A stretch of 54,061 nt of DNA from NCBI GenBank assembly GCA_022709905.1, contig JAKLHY010000054.1:1-54061 (forward strand). Reading direction: 5' to 3'. Below the pieces are notes generated by a model. That model saw only the letters and a program-made list of their open reading frames with translations, made no database searches and was not told where the DNA came from. The stretch is from Verrucomicrobiota bacterium (GTDB lineage Bacteria > Verrucomicrobiota > Verrucomicrobiia > Limisphaerales > UBA1319). The translations under genes were made by a program, and so were the position numbers. Of the stretch, positions 25,140 through 33,969 are shown in pieces; positions within the stretch are counted from its first letter, which is position 1; each line of letters opens with the position of its first letter.

Positions 25140-28100
25140 TTAGGAATGATGAGAAGGAGCCTCGCTGCCGGATTCGAGCACTTCGCGAATCCGGCGGCTC
25201 AAGGTCTCCTTGCTGAAGGGCTTTTGCAGGAACTCCACCCCCGCCTCCAAGACGCCCTGTTTGGCAATCACGTCGGCTGTGTAGCCCGACATGAACAGAC
25301 ATTTCACCCCGGGTTTGAGCGCCGCCACCCGATCCCGCAACTCCCTCCCATTCATCTTGGGCATCACCACGTCTGTGATCAGCAAATGCAGGGGGCCCGC
25401 GAGACTGTCGATTATTTCCAAGGCATCCTGAGGATCACGCGCGCTCAAAACGGTGTAACCTTGACGTTCCAAAATCCGACGTTCCAAGGTCAACACCTGT
25501 TCTTCGTCCTCCACCAGGAGCACCGTTTCATGACCTCGAAGGGAATGGACTACATCGGTCTCGGCCACCGGGAGCGTTTCCTGGCAGCGCGGTAGATACA
25601 CTCGAAATGCGCTCCCATGGCCAGCCTCGCTTTCAACTTCGATGATCCCTCCATTCTGTCGCACAATTCCGTAGACGGTCGCTAATCCGAGACCGGTTCC
25701 TTGCCCCACGCCTTTGGTGGTGAAAAACGGCTCAAAAAGATGTTTTTGGGTTTGGGGATCCATGCCACGGCCGTCATCCTTCACCGCCAACCGGACGTAA
25801 TCGCCCGGGATTCCCTCCGGATTACGCGCGAGGAGGGTGTCATCGAGTGTTATGTTACTCGTTTCGATGGTGATCGTTCCGGTGCCGCTAATGGCATCGC
25901 GGGAATTGACTGTCAGGTTGGCCAGGATCTGGTCCAATTGGCTGGGATCCATTTTGACAGGCCACAGATTGGGCCCCGGCAGCCAGGTCAACCGGATATT
26001 TTCGCCAATCAGGCGCTGCAACATTTTGAGCGTCCCCGAGACGGTGGTATTCAAGTCCAGAACCTTTGGCACGACGGTTTGTTTGCGGGCAAACGCCAAT
26101 AACTGACGCGTGAGATCGGCCGAATGATGGGCGGCCTTCTGGATCTCGATGAGGTCATCGCGCAGCTCCTTGTTGAGAGTGGGATGGGCCAACGCGAGAT
26201 CGACGTTGCCCAGGATCGTCTGGAGCATGTTGTTAAAATCATGAGCCACCCCGCCCGCCAACCGCCCCACCGATTCCATCTTCTGCGCCTGTAGCAACTG
26301 GGCCTGCAGTTTCTCGCGATCCTCCTCCGCCCGCTTGCGCTCGGTGATGTCGTGGAAAACGACAATCCCGGCAATGATCGCGCCATTCGAGTCGCGTATC
26401 GGAGCGGCGTTCGCGGAAACCCAACGGCGTTGGCCTTGCGCGTTGCGGATGACATGCTCTTCGTCGCGGATCAGCTCTCCTCTCAAGACGGCCCGAGAAA
26501 GAGGAAGATCCTCCCATGGATAGGGGGTTTCGTCCGGTTTAAACGCTTCCCAACGGACGCTCTGCTGGCTCACCTCGATCTCGCTGAGGGGTTCGCTCGT
26601 GTCGACCTGCCCCCCCAGAGCCGCCGGATTTGCCCATCGGATGGTGCCGTTGGGGGCTTCCGCAATCAGAATCCCGGATGGAGACTGGGCAATCGAGGCT
26701 TTTAAGAAGGCCAGGGCCTTCTGGCTCTGAGCGGTTCGTTCGCGCACTTCCCGGCGCAGCAGAGCCACCCACCCAAGAGTGCCAAGAATCAGCACCAGCA
26801 GGCCGCTCCCCAGCGCTTTCGCCCGCCGAGGCGTCCACCACGCCGGCCGCTCAAGAATCTCGATATCGTTCAACGATCGCAACCATAATTGGGCGACGGG
26901 TGGCTGAGCCAAGGAATCGCCAAGAACCGCCCACACGCCGGTAAGACGCAATCGGCTTCCAATATCCAGGGCCTGGATATCCCTTTGTGGAAAGGAACCG
27001 CGCCCCAAGGCCTCAAAAATCCTCTCTTCCGCCTGACAGGCCAGGACGTAGTGATTTGTCCCTCGGCGTTTTTCCAACAACTTGCCCTCCAGCACCACCA
27101 GCCGATTGTTCAACTCGCCATTCGACAATTCACCTTCGGTCAGCGGCTGCGCCCTCGGTCCTGAACCCGAGTCGAGCTTGCGGAAATGGGATTCGATCAG
27201 GCTTGTCCCCGGCCGGCCTGGGAGTGGAAAACCAATCACTTCCACCAGATCCCCCGGCTCCAGCGATTCTATCCGCTCGGTCGAAACAAATAATCCATCC
27301 TGGTCGTCCTGTAGAAAAATCCCCAGTCCGGGGACATTCAGGGTTATGACGCCTCGCACGCGCACCCGATGCCTGGACTCGTCATTCAGGTTGAACTGAA
27401 AAAGACTCCGAATGGACCGTAACGGCATGCCAAATGAATCCTCGGGCGGGGCTTTCACCACTCGAATATCCTCCGCGCGGGCGACACTGATACTCACTCC
27501 AATCAATTGCCGTTTGTCGTTGAAACTCGTCCCGCACACTCCGTCGACCTGGACCGCCGCATCCACCAATCCCTCAAGTTCGGAACTCTTCGCCCCCGCC
27601 GGCACCAGGACATCCACCAGCGTCCCGCCCGCCAGTAATCTCAGGTTTAGCACCGATGCTTCGCGCTCGACACGGGCAATAATGCCATGCACACGAATCC
27701 GCTGGCTGTCCTTACGGCCCGTCAGCAATTCCTCGATCGTCGACAACCGCGCGGCCGGCAAGGGGCCTTCGCCCAAAAGGGTGAGCCGGGCCTGGCTGAT
27801 AATCGGAGCAAACTGGCCGGGATCACTGATCCCCTCGATGTCCATCACACTGCCCGCACGCCAGGCCGCCGGGTCGACGCGATCTGCGCTCACGTAAATG
27901 CCCGCGGTCGCGTCTTGCGCGAAAAGCCGGGATGTCCCGTCCGGAAATACGTGCAGAAAGGTGATGACGCCTCGCAGTCGAACCGGGTAACCCCGGGCCG
28001 CCTCCTCAACACTCAGCCGGCGGACTTGGTCAATCTCGGTCAGCAATGGCAGGAACTCCTGCGTCTGATCCGCACGGGACGGCTCCGCAGCCGTCGTGTC

Positions 28101-29084
28101 TGAGGCCGGTCGTTGTCTAAGGATCAAAACCTGAGGATGCTCCAATCGTGGCGTTGCCGGATTCCCGGCGGGAAAACCAACCACCTCGACGCTCGCGTTG
28201 GTGATCGAGGTCAGCGCCAGGGATGCGGTGGCCAACTCAACCGCACCAAACTCGTCCCGCAACCGCACCGGCGCCCCGAGTTCGTTTTCGACAGTTCCCC
28301 GGATTCTAATCCGGTGCACCAATTGATTTGTCGGAAACTGCTGTCGCAACCAGTCTGTGGTGCGTAGGGGGGTCTGTAATGCGGGAATGCCACGGGCTCG
28401 CACCTCCAAAAACTGCGGATAAGGCAGGTGCACCACCATCAGGATATCGTCCGATCTCCCGCCCGAGCGGGCGCCTGCGACTCCTTGGATGCGAGCCTCG
28501 GCATCGACCAGTTCAGTGATTCGGTCCACAAGCCCCGCAGGCTCGGAAATGCGCGCTAAAATCCGTTGCCCGCTGGCTGCCAGCACCAATCGCAACTGGT
28601 TCCCCCCCACCTGAACGGATCGCACCACCCCTTCCGTTTCAATCCAATTCGAATCCTCCTCACCCGATGCCAGTCGCTCGAAGCTGACGGGTTTCGCCTT
28701 GGGAAAGGCGGCTAATCCCCGGTCAAAAAGAACCGCCCCGGCCACATAGGGCAAATGACTTCCCGGTTGCACGATTCCAGTCACCAGCACCCGTGTTCCC
28801 GCCGTGAGTGTCACCGGTTCTTGCGGCGCCACATAAACTCCGCTCGTATCGTCCTGGACAAACAGCAGTCCGGAATCGCCGTCGGAAAAAGTCACGATCG
28901 CATCCAACTTGACTCCGTATCCGCGCCCGGCCTCATCGCGGCTTAAGGCCCTGATTTGGGCCGCCTGCGTCAGCACCACCTCCCTGGCTTCCGACGCCAA
29001 GCCCTGCGCCGCCGAATTTAACGAGAGCGGCATCCAGGCCAAAAGGCCCGCCAGCAACCACCATGGACACCCTTGTGGGCTCAT
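25140..29084 (-). CDS. Hybrid sensor histidine kinase with repeated OB-like sensor modules
   Basis: A 1314-aa protein. The signal peptide is followed by about 700 exported residues made of related modules that begin IRALSRDEAGRGYGVKLDAI (near 45), VRRLSVEEAARGYPVRLRGV (near 360) and IRSLFQFNLNDESRHRVRVRGV (near 555), each with a following LF.QD...G.(Y/F)V strand. These look like OB-type beta-barrels. A transmembrane helix at about 757-777 leads to a PAS domain (TIRWANPAALGG to FHDITERKRAEE). Then come HisKA with His948 in GGVAHDFNNML, a complete HATPase (NLTVNSRDA, DDGRGMD, GTGLGLATVYG) and a receiver domain with Asp1238 in LLITDVVMP. The output DNA-binding protein is not adjacent. Confidence 0.92.
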   Translation of the reverse strand: MSPQGCPWWLLAGLLAWMPLSLNSAAQGLASEAREVVLTQAAQIRALSRDEAGRGYGVKLDAIVTFSDGDSGLLFVQDDTSGVYVAPQEPVTLTAGTRVLVTGIVQPGSHLPYVAGAVLFDRGLAAFPKAKPVSFERLASGEEDSNWIETEGVVRSVQVGGNQLRLVLAASGQRILARISEPAGLVDRITELVDAEARIQGVAGARSGGRSDDILMVVHLPYPQFLEVRARGIPALQTPLRTTDWLRQQFPTNQLVHRIRIRGTVENELGAPVRLRDEFGAVELATASLALTSITNASVEVVGFPAGNPATPRLEHPQVLILRQRPASDTTAAEPSRADQTQEFLPLLTEIDQVRRLSVEEAARGYPVRLRGVITFLHVFPDGTSRLFAQDATAGIYVSADRVDPAAWRAGSVMDIEGISDPGQFAPIISQARLTLLGEGPLPAARLSTIEELLTGRKDSQRIRVHGIIARVEREASVLNLRLLAGGTLVDVLVPAGAKSSELEGLVDAAVQVDGVCGTSFNDKRQLIGVSISVARAEDIRVVKAPPEDSFGMPLRSIRSLFQFNLNDESRHRVRVRGVITLNVPGLGIFLQDDQDGLFVSTERIESLEPGDLVEVIGFPLPGRPGTSLIESHFRKLDSGSGPRAQPLTEGELSNGELNNRLVVLEGKLLEKRRGTNHYVLACQAEERIFEALGRGSFPQRDIQALDIGSRLRLTGVWAVLGDSLAQPPVAQLWLRSLNDIEILERPAWWTPRRAKALGSGLLVLILGTLGWVALLRREVRERTAQSQKALAFLKASIAQSPSGILIAEAPNGTIRWANPAALGGQVDTSEPLSEIEVSQQSVRWEAFKPDETPYPWEDLPLSRAVLRGELIRDEEHVIRNAQGQRRWVSANAAPIRDSNGAIIAGIVVFHDITERKRAEEDREKLQAQLLQAQKMESVGRLAGGVAHDFNNMLQTILGNVDLALAHPTLNKELRDDLIEIQKAAHHSADLTRQLLAFARKQTVVPKVLDLNTTVSGTLKMLQRLIGENIRLTWLPGPNLWPVKMDPSQLDQILANLTVNSRDAISGTGTITIETSNITLDDTLLARNPEGIPGDYVRLAVKDDGRGMDPQTQKHLFEPFFTTKGVGQGTGLGLATVYGIVRQNGGIIEVESEAGHGSAFRVYLPRCQETLPVAETDVVHSLRGHETVLLVEDEEQVLTLERRILERQGYTVLSARDPQDALEIIDSLAGPLHLLITDVVMPKMNGRELRDRVAALKPGVKCLFMSGYTADVIAKQGVLEAGVEFLQKPFSKETLSRRIREVLESGSEAPSHHS

Positions 29085-29209
29085 CCGGATATCGACTTCA
29101 TGATCCGCTCGGTTTCAAAATGGGAGGATGATACTCTGCCTGCGTTTCACAAGCCAGCCCAGACTCGATCTCACAGGCGTTCCTCCCACGGGGCGGGGTG
29201 TCCTTGCGC

Positions 29210-30802
29210 TCAGCGCACCGATTCAACTCGTCCCCCGTCTTCCCCCACCCATTCGACAATCGAGAGCACCGCGTTCGATCCGGTCCGCGCATTGATCGCC
29301 CTGATCAGGACCTTTCCGGACGCCGTTTGTTTCGCATCAAGCCTGGCCTCGATCCATCGGCCTTCGCCAAACCTTTCGATCAATCCCAGATCGTTGTCCG
29401 CCACCAGAACCCGCTGTTTGCGTCCTCCTTCGAAATGATCGGGATCCATCACGAAAATACGCGCTTTACCTGAGATTCCTGGTGGCACGCTAAGTTCTAT
29501 CCGGGCCTCGTCATTGCCGGCGCGGCAGTGATAAATGGGATAACTCCAACCGCTAAAGGCATAGCCTTTGACGCATGCCGCGGCATAACCGGCTTCGGCG
29601 AAGACGACCTCATTGGTTGGGCGTCCGCACAGCATGTGCAGCTTCACGCCTCGCTTGCGCAACTCGTCAACACTCGGCAGCTTCTCGGAGTCCGGCCAGA
29701 AGGCTTGTTCTGGCGCGGGCTCGCGTTCTGACGCGGGCGGCATCTTGGGCAGAGGCGCGTGCGGTTCGGCCTGGTACCAATAGACGGTGCTGGATAATTG
29801 CAGCGAGTTGCCCGGTTTCGAAAACTCCCTTCGAAACATCGGGTCCTCATTCACACCAAAACCAATCTTAACACGCAAAGAACGCTCAAAACTGATGGCA
29901 TCTTGGAGAAAAAAACGATAACCCATCGCGCCTTTAAAGTACCTGTAAAAACCGGTCAACGGGAATTGGCTTTCCGTGGCCGGGAATCCCCAGCTAAAGC
30001 CAAACGAATCCTCAATGCCTTGAAATTCAATTGAAGCATTGGTTTCGCCATCAACAAAAAACTTCTCGTTCTGGTCCACCGGATAACCCTCTCGCCCGGG
30101 CAACCGCAGAGTGACATTCCACCCCACAAACTTCCCGCGGCCCCTGGCATCCAGCGCCAGGTAATCCTCCTGGCCCAGCAGCAGAGCCTCCTGCCGCCAA
30201 CCGGCATGGAAATAGCCCGCATCCGCATCCATCCGCTTCAAGGTCCGATACATGACATAACTGTAACAGGGCATCAGCCGCCATAATTCATCCCCAGGTT
30301 CCACCGGACCGTCATACGCCAACTCGAGGCGTCCCGACTTGCGGAATGGCATCGGAAAATAGGCATTGAAGCCCCGGCGTTTGTTCACCAGCGCCGTGTT
30401 CACCTCCTCACGCAACCCGGCCGGGTCACAGAAGAAGTCCACCAGCGGCACTTCCACGCTGGGAAGCTTTTCGCCGTCCCAGTATGCGCGCAGGAGAAGG
30501 TCGCGATTCAGCATTTTGACCGGCTGCCCAAAATGACTTTGTGGCACGGCAAAATGGACCATCGTGATGACCGCCGGCCCTTGGATATCCGCTACCACCA
30601 CACGCCGGGATGTGTTGAAACGCGCCGTCAGCGGATTCTCGATCCACAACGCATTCTCGGCCCGGGTTCGTCCCGGTGTCAGCCGGGCCATGTCCTCGAG
30701 GCCCCCTATTGGGGAAGGATGGGATGCCGCAACTTGCAGAATCCATGAGGCAAAAAACAGACCATGGAACCATCGGCGATCAAAGGGGAATCGAGTCTTC
30801 AT
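29210..30802 (-). CDS. Secreted DUF2961/GH172-like protein
   Basis: A 530-aa exported protein (signal MKTRFPFDRRWFHGLFFASW). DUF2961 hallmarks are present: GPAVITMVHFA near residue 75, VPLVDFFCDPAG, FNAYFPMPFRKSGRLEL, and FQGIEDSFGFSWGFP. Part of this superfamily is now GH172, which includes enzymes acting on arabinofuranosides and fructosides. The C-terminal 120 residues form a separate beta-rich region (KARIFVMDPDHFEGGRKQRVLVA). With the GH127 gene nearby, an arabinan-related substrate is plausible but not shown. The next gene upstream on the same strand is a thioesterase, 6 bp away, which is probably unrelated functionally. Confidence 0.82.
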   Translation of the reverse strand: MKTRFPFDRRWFHGLFFASWILQVAASHPSPIGGLEDMARLTPGRTRAENALWIENPLTARFNTSRRVVVADIQGPAVITMVHFAVPQSHFGQPVKMLNRDLLLRAYWDGEKLPSVEVPLVDFFCDPAGLREEVNTALVNKRRGFNAYFPMPFRKSGRLELAYDGPVEPGDELWRLMPCYSYVMYRTLKRMDADAGYFHAGWRQEALLLGQEDYLALDARGRGKFVGWNVTLRLPGREGYPVDQNEKFFVDGETNASIEFQGIEDSFGFSWGFPATESQFPLTGFYRYFKGAMGYRFFLQDAISFERSLRVKIGFGVNEDPMFRREFSKPGNSLQLSSTVYWYQAEPHAPLPKMPPASEREPAPEQAFWPDSEKLPSVDELRKRGVKLHMLCGRPTNEVVFAEAGYAAACVKGYAFSGWSYPIYHCRAGNDEARIELSVPPGISGKARIFVMDPDHFEGGRKQRVLVADNDLGLIERFGEGRWIEARLDAKQTASGKVLIRAINARTGSNAVLSIVEWVGEDGGRVESVR

Positions 30803-30808
30803 AGGTTG

Positions 30809-31252
30809 TCAGGAACTAAGTTCAAATGGATCCTCCGACAGAGGGGAAAAAGCGGCGCACACCTCGGCCGGGATGCGGCAAGGACGTCCGGTCTGAGAGT
30901 TGATCCACGCCCAAAGGGTCTGGCCTCGAGCAAACACGGTCCGGCCCGATTCGTCCTGGATCCGGTATGCGCGCCAAGACGACGCCTTGTCCAGAGTCCG
31001 GACCCAAGTGCGGACAACAATCGTCGAGCCGGGACCGGCCGGTCGCAGATACTCAATTTCGTGCCGACGGACTACCCAGCATTGACCCATTTGGATATAG
31101 GTTGAGACAGGCCATCCCAACGCGGCGGAATGGGCGACAGCCGCCTGATTCATCCAGTGCAGATACACCTCGTTGTTGGCATGACGGAGTTGTTCGTCAA
31201 TTTCATCCTGGACCACCGGATGCCGCCAAAGGAAGATTGCGCTCATGGCCAT
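30809..31252 (-). CDS. Acyl-CoA thioesterase, 4HBT hotdog fold
   Basis: A 147-aa protein with the YbgC/FadM-type hotdog pattern: DEIDEQLRHANNEVYLHWMNQAA contains the usual D-x-x-x-H-x-N-N near the active site, and LRPAGPGSTIVVRTWVRTLDKASSWRAYRI and ARGQTLWAWIN follow with the strand order of the family. The substrate is unknown. The aspartate usual before the HxxN motif is shifted (DEIDEQLRHANN). The start could be 31252 or 31246, two methionines apart. Confidence 0.85.
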   Translation of the reverse strand: MAMSAIFLWRHPVVQDEIDEQLRHANNEVYLHWMNQAAVAHSAALGWPVSTYIQMGQCWVVRRHEIEYLRPAGPGSTIVVRTWVRTLDKASSWRAYRIQDESGRTVFARGQTLWAWINSQTGRPCRIPAEVCAAFSPLSEDPFELSS

Positions 31253-31480
31253 CAGGATTACCGGACTTGGCTCCCTTCCTCAAGCGGTTGTTTCACCCCA
31301 AGTGATTCCACCCTGGAATCGTTCGCCGTCCAATTACACTGAGCGGCGCACATGCAACAACAACCCGGCACGCTCGGGCAGGCTTTCCGGCAGCCATTTT
31401 GGAATTGACCCTTGTGCGGGGCGTCGTCAGAGTCCTTGCGCGCAGGGTACGCATGATAGACGTGTTTAAATCTGTGTCCC
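31253..31480. other. Intergenic region upstream of the collar operon
   Basis: 228 bp between the divergent thioesterase and DUF6916-like genes, likely holding both promoters. I see no clear boxes or inverted repeats in it. Confidence 0.4.
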
Positions 31481-31798
31481 ATGGTTTTTGAAGCCATTAC
31501 CATCTCGGACTTCGCCATCCGCAAAGGGGATCGCTTCATGTTATCAGCCCCAGGGCGTGCCTCTGAAGAGGCCGAGTTGATTTCGGTGGATACGCTCGGA
31601 TTCAATGTCAAACCTGACGGTTCCCGGGCGGGCCGGGAGTCCTTTTCTCTGGTGTTCCGGGTCAACAAAACCTGGAGCCTCCCCCAACAGACCTTTGGAA
31701 TCAGCCATCCGATCCTGGGAACCGGAGAGATGTTTTTGGTGCCGATCGGCCCGGATGCCGAAGGCATGAGGCTGGAGGCAATTTTTAATTTTGTCTAA
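31481..31798 (+). CDS. DUF6916-like protein, cytoplasmic paralog
   Basis: A 105-aa protein without signal peptide. The C-terminal half (RESFSLVFRVNKTWSLPQQT, HPILGTGEMFLVPIG, and LEAIFNFV at the end) matches the C-terminal half of the Tat-exported protein at 33938 (FSLFFLGANQNKQPQGTY, HSALGNFDMFVVPKP, YEAVFNRL). This pattern is what I know as the DUF6916 family, which is found beside tail-collar proteins; the family name is from memory. It is the first gene of the plus-strand operon, 24 bp before the first collar gene. Its biochemical role is unknown. Confidence 0.75.
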   Translation: MVFEAITISDFAIRKGDRFMLSAPGRASEEAELISVDTLGFNVKPDGSRAGRESFSLVFRVNKTWSLPQQTFGISHPILGTGEMFLVPIGPDAEGMRLEAIFNFV

Positions 31799-31822
31799 AC
31801 CTATACGGATGACATTCACGAT

Positions 31823-32335
31823 ATGGCCGAACCATTTCTCTCCGAAATTCGAATCATGAGTTTCGTTTTCCCCCCCAAGGGGTGGGCCTTATGCAACGGA
31901 CAATTGCTGCCCATCAACCAGAACCAGGCATTGTTCTCGCTCTTGGGAACGACTTACGGGGGCGATGGACGCGTCAATTTTGCCCTGCCCGATTTGCGCG
32001 GCCGGACGCCCATCCACGTCGGCAGCGGCCACACGCTGGGCGAATGGGGCGGAGAACAGGCGCACACCCTGTCGATCGCGGAACTGCCGACCCACACTCA
32101 TCTGGCCATGGCGGCCTCCGCGCCCGCCACTCAGACCCTCCCAGGAAACACCAACTACCTGGCCAAAACAACAGCGGGAGTATCTGCCTACACAGGTACA
32201 ATGAGCAACCTGGTGGCGCTGCATGCCGCTAGCGTGACCAACACGGGCGGATCCCAGGCGCACCTGAACATGCAGCCCTTTCTCACCCTCTCATTCTGCA
32301 TCGCGCTGCAAGGGATTTTCCCCAGCCCAAATTAA
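31823..32335 (+). CDS. Tail-collar (microcystin-dependent-like) protein 1
   Basis: A 170-aa protein of the phage tail collar/Mdp type (COG4675). Residues 1-75 carry the collar pattern FPPKGWALCNGQLLPINQNQALFSLLGTTYGGDG, followed by FALPDLRGRTPIHVG. The C-terminal part ends with GGSQAHLNMQPFLTLSFCIALQGIFPSPN; the shared end is QPxLxxxFxIxLxGIFP. Such proteins are trimeric fibre or baseplate components in phages and phage-derived particles, but no other phage structural gene is nearby. It is the first of three tandem paralogs. Confidence 0.93.
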   Translation: MAEPFLSEIRIMSFVFPPKGWALCNGQLLPINQNQALFSLLGTTYGGDGRVNFALPDLRGRTPIHVGSGHTLGEWGGEQAHTLSIAELPTHTHLAMAASAPATQTLPGNTNYLAKTTAGVSAYTGTMSNLVALHAASVTNTGGSQAHLNMQPFLTLSFCIALQGIFPSPN

Positions 32336-32340
32336 GGAGA
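32335..32340 (+). promoter_or_regulatory. Strong ribosome-binding site of collar gene 2
   Basis: AAGGAG lies directly after the end of collar gene 1 and 7 nt before the ATG of collar gene 2. It is one of the few textbook Shine-Dalgarno sequences in this window and supports the start at 32348. Confidence 0.6.
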
Positions 32341-32347
32341 CCCAGCC

Positions 32348-32851
32348 ATGGCTCAACCCTATGTCGGAGAGATTCGGATGTTTGGGGGAAATTTTGCCCC
32401 TGCCGGTTGGATGTTCTGCGAGGGACAACTGCTGCCCATCTCAGAAAACGAAACCCTGTTCCAATTGATCGGCACCACCTATGGAGGCGACGGCGAAAGC
32501 ACGTTCGCCCTGCCTGATCTGCGTGGGCGGATCCCCATTCATCAAGGGAACGGTTTTATCCTGGCCGAAACAGGCGGCGCCGAAGAAATCACGCTGACCG
32601 CGCAGCAGATACCGGCGCACGCGCATCCCCTTCTGGGGGCGGATCTGCCCGCAAATGATCCCAATCCTGGCAATAGTCTGCCCGCCGAGTCTGCGCGCGT
32701 TTCGTTTTACCAATCTTCAGCCCCTAACACCCCCCTGGCGCCCGCATCGATCTCGTCGGTGGGCGGCAGCCAGCCGCACACTAATTTCCAGCCCTATCTG
32801 TGTGTCAGCTTTATCATCTCCCTGTTCGGAATTTTTCCAAGTCCCACTTGA
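32348..32851 (+). CDS. Tail-collar (microcystin-dependent-like) protein 2
   Basis: A 167-aa paralog of the collar proteins on both sides. N-terminal pattern: FAPAGWMFCEGQLLPISENETLFQLIGTTYGGDG and FALPDLRGRIPIHQG. C-terminal pattern: GGSQPHTNFQPYLCVSFIISLFGIFPSPT. It is more diverged than the others in the variable middle (residues 85-130), the region that would form the exposed part of a trimer. The gene lies 12 bp after the first and 10 bp before the third. Confidence 0.93.
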   Translation: MAQPYVGEIRMFGGNFAPAGWMFCEGQLLPISENETLFQLIGTTYGGDGESTFALPDLRGRIPIHQGNGFILAETGGAEEITLTAQQIPAHAHPLLGADLPANDPNPGNSLPAESARVSFYQSSAPNTPLAPASISSVGGSQPHTNFQPYLCVSFIISLFGIFPSPT

Positions 32852-32861
32852 ACCCACGCTT

Positions 32862-33386
32862 ATGGCCGATCCTTTTGTTGCTGAAATTCGAATCTTCCCG
32901 TTCAACTTCGCCCCCAAAGGTTGGGCTTGGTGCGACGGCCAACTCTTGCCCCTGAGCCAGAACACGGCTCTGTTTTCCCTCCTCGGAACCACTTATGGCG
33001 GCAATGGCAAGTCGAACTTCGCGCTGCCCGATCTTCAGGGGCGGGCGCCCATGCACCATGACCAAGGCCCGGGGCTGTCCCTCCATGATCTCGGGGAAAC
33101 GGGCGGCTCGGAAACCGTGACGCTTCTCGAGTCCGAGATCCCCGCGCACAGCCACGCCCTTCAGGCCCAGACGGCGCCCGCCAACCGCACAGCGCCGCAG
33201 GGCAACTCCCTGGCCCGAACCGTCGGCACCCGGGCTTACGTGCCGTCCACAGACAATCCGCCACTGACCAACATGGCTTACCAATCGCTGGCGCCGGCGG
33301 GCGGAGATCAGCCGCACAACAACATGCAACCCTATCTGACCTTCTGCTTTTGCATCGCTCTCCAGGGGGTCTTTCCACCCAGGTAG
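32862..33386 (+). CDS. Tail-collar (microcystin-dependent-like) protein 3
   Basis: A 174-aa collar protein. FAPKGWAWCDGQLLPLSQNTALFSLLGTTYGGNG leads to FALPDLQGRAPMHHD. The end is GGDQPHNNMQPYLTFCFCIALQGVFPPR, slightly different from the other two. The open frame extends upstream into collar gene 2, but the ATG at 32862 aligns with the starts of its paralogs (MADPF versus MAEPF and MAQPY). A GNAT gene follows 46 bp downstream. Confidence 0.93.
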   Translation: MADPFVAEIRIFPFNFAPKGWAWCDGQLLPLSQNTALFSLLGTTYGGNGKSNFALPDLQGRAPMHHDQGPGLSLHDLGETGGSETVTLLESEIPAHSHALQAQTAPANRTAPQGNSLARTVGTRAYVPSTDNPPLTNMAYQSLAPAGGDQPHNNMQPYLTFCFCIALQGVFPPR

Positions 33387-33432
33387 CGATCATGGATCTT
33401 CAGACTGCCCACTCCAGGCCGGGCGGCATGTC

Positions 33433-33969
33433 ATGTTATTTCCGGGTTTCCATGAATGGGCAACGTCAGGCATCGCCCTCCAAATCGCCGGATCTCAGGT
33501 GCGCCTCCGTCCCGCGTCCGACACCGATCGCGATTTCCTCAGGCAAGTCTATGCCCGGAGCCGCGATGAAGAGCTGGCCGCAGTCCCCTGGCCGGGGGAC
33601 GAAAAGGAACGTTTCCTGACCGCCCAATTCCTTGCCCAGGATCGTTATTATCACGAACAATATCCTGGCGCCGAATACTGGATTGTTTTGGCGGATGACC
33701 AACCCGCCGGACGGCTCTATCTCCACGATCGGGAAAAGGAATTGCGCATCATGGACATTACCCTGATGCCTCCGTGGCGGCGGCAGGGCATTGGCCGCTT
33801 TCTCCTACGCAGTCTGCTGCAGGACGCCCGAGAGACTCAACGCCAGGCTACGATTCATGTCGAACTCTTCAATCCGGCACGTTGTTTGTACGAACAACTG
33901 GGTTTTCGAGTCGTCGCCGAGCACGGCCTGTACTTATTTATGGCCTGGACTCCCCAGTCAAACGGTTAA
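33433..33969 (+). CDS. GNAT acetyltransferase of the collar cluster
   Basis: A 178-aa GNAT protein. VRLRPASDTDRDFLRQVYARSRDEEL starts the domain, and IMDITLMPPWRRQGIGRFLLRSLL holds the acetyl-CoA loop (RRQGIG). LYEQLGFRVV is the standard last motif. It closes the plus-strand operon and overlaps the 3' end of the convergent Tat-DUF6916-like gene by 32 bp. A role in modifying a collar or surface protein is only a suggestion from context. Confidence 0.88.
   Translation: MLFPGFHEWATSGIALQIAGSQVRLRPASDTDRDFLRQVYARSRDEELAAVPWPGDEKERFLTAQFLAQDRYYHEQYPGAEYWIVLADDQPAGRLYLHDREKELRIMDITLMPPWRRQGIGRFLLRSLLQDARETQRQATIHVELFNPARCLYEQLGFRVVAEHGLYLFMAWTPQSNG

Noticed and set aside
31823..33386. Prophage
   Set aside because: Three collar genes suggest phage tails, but there is no integrase, portal, capsid, terminase, tube, sheath or lysis gene within 20 kb on either side.
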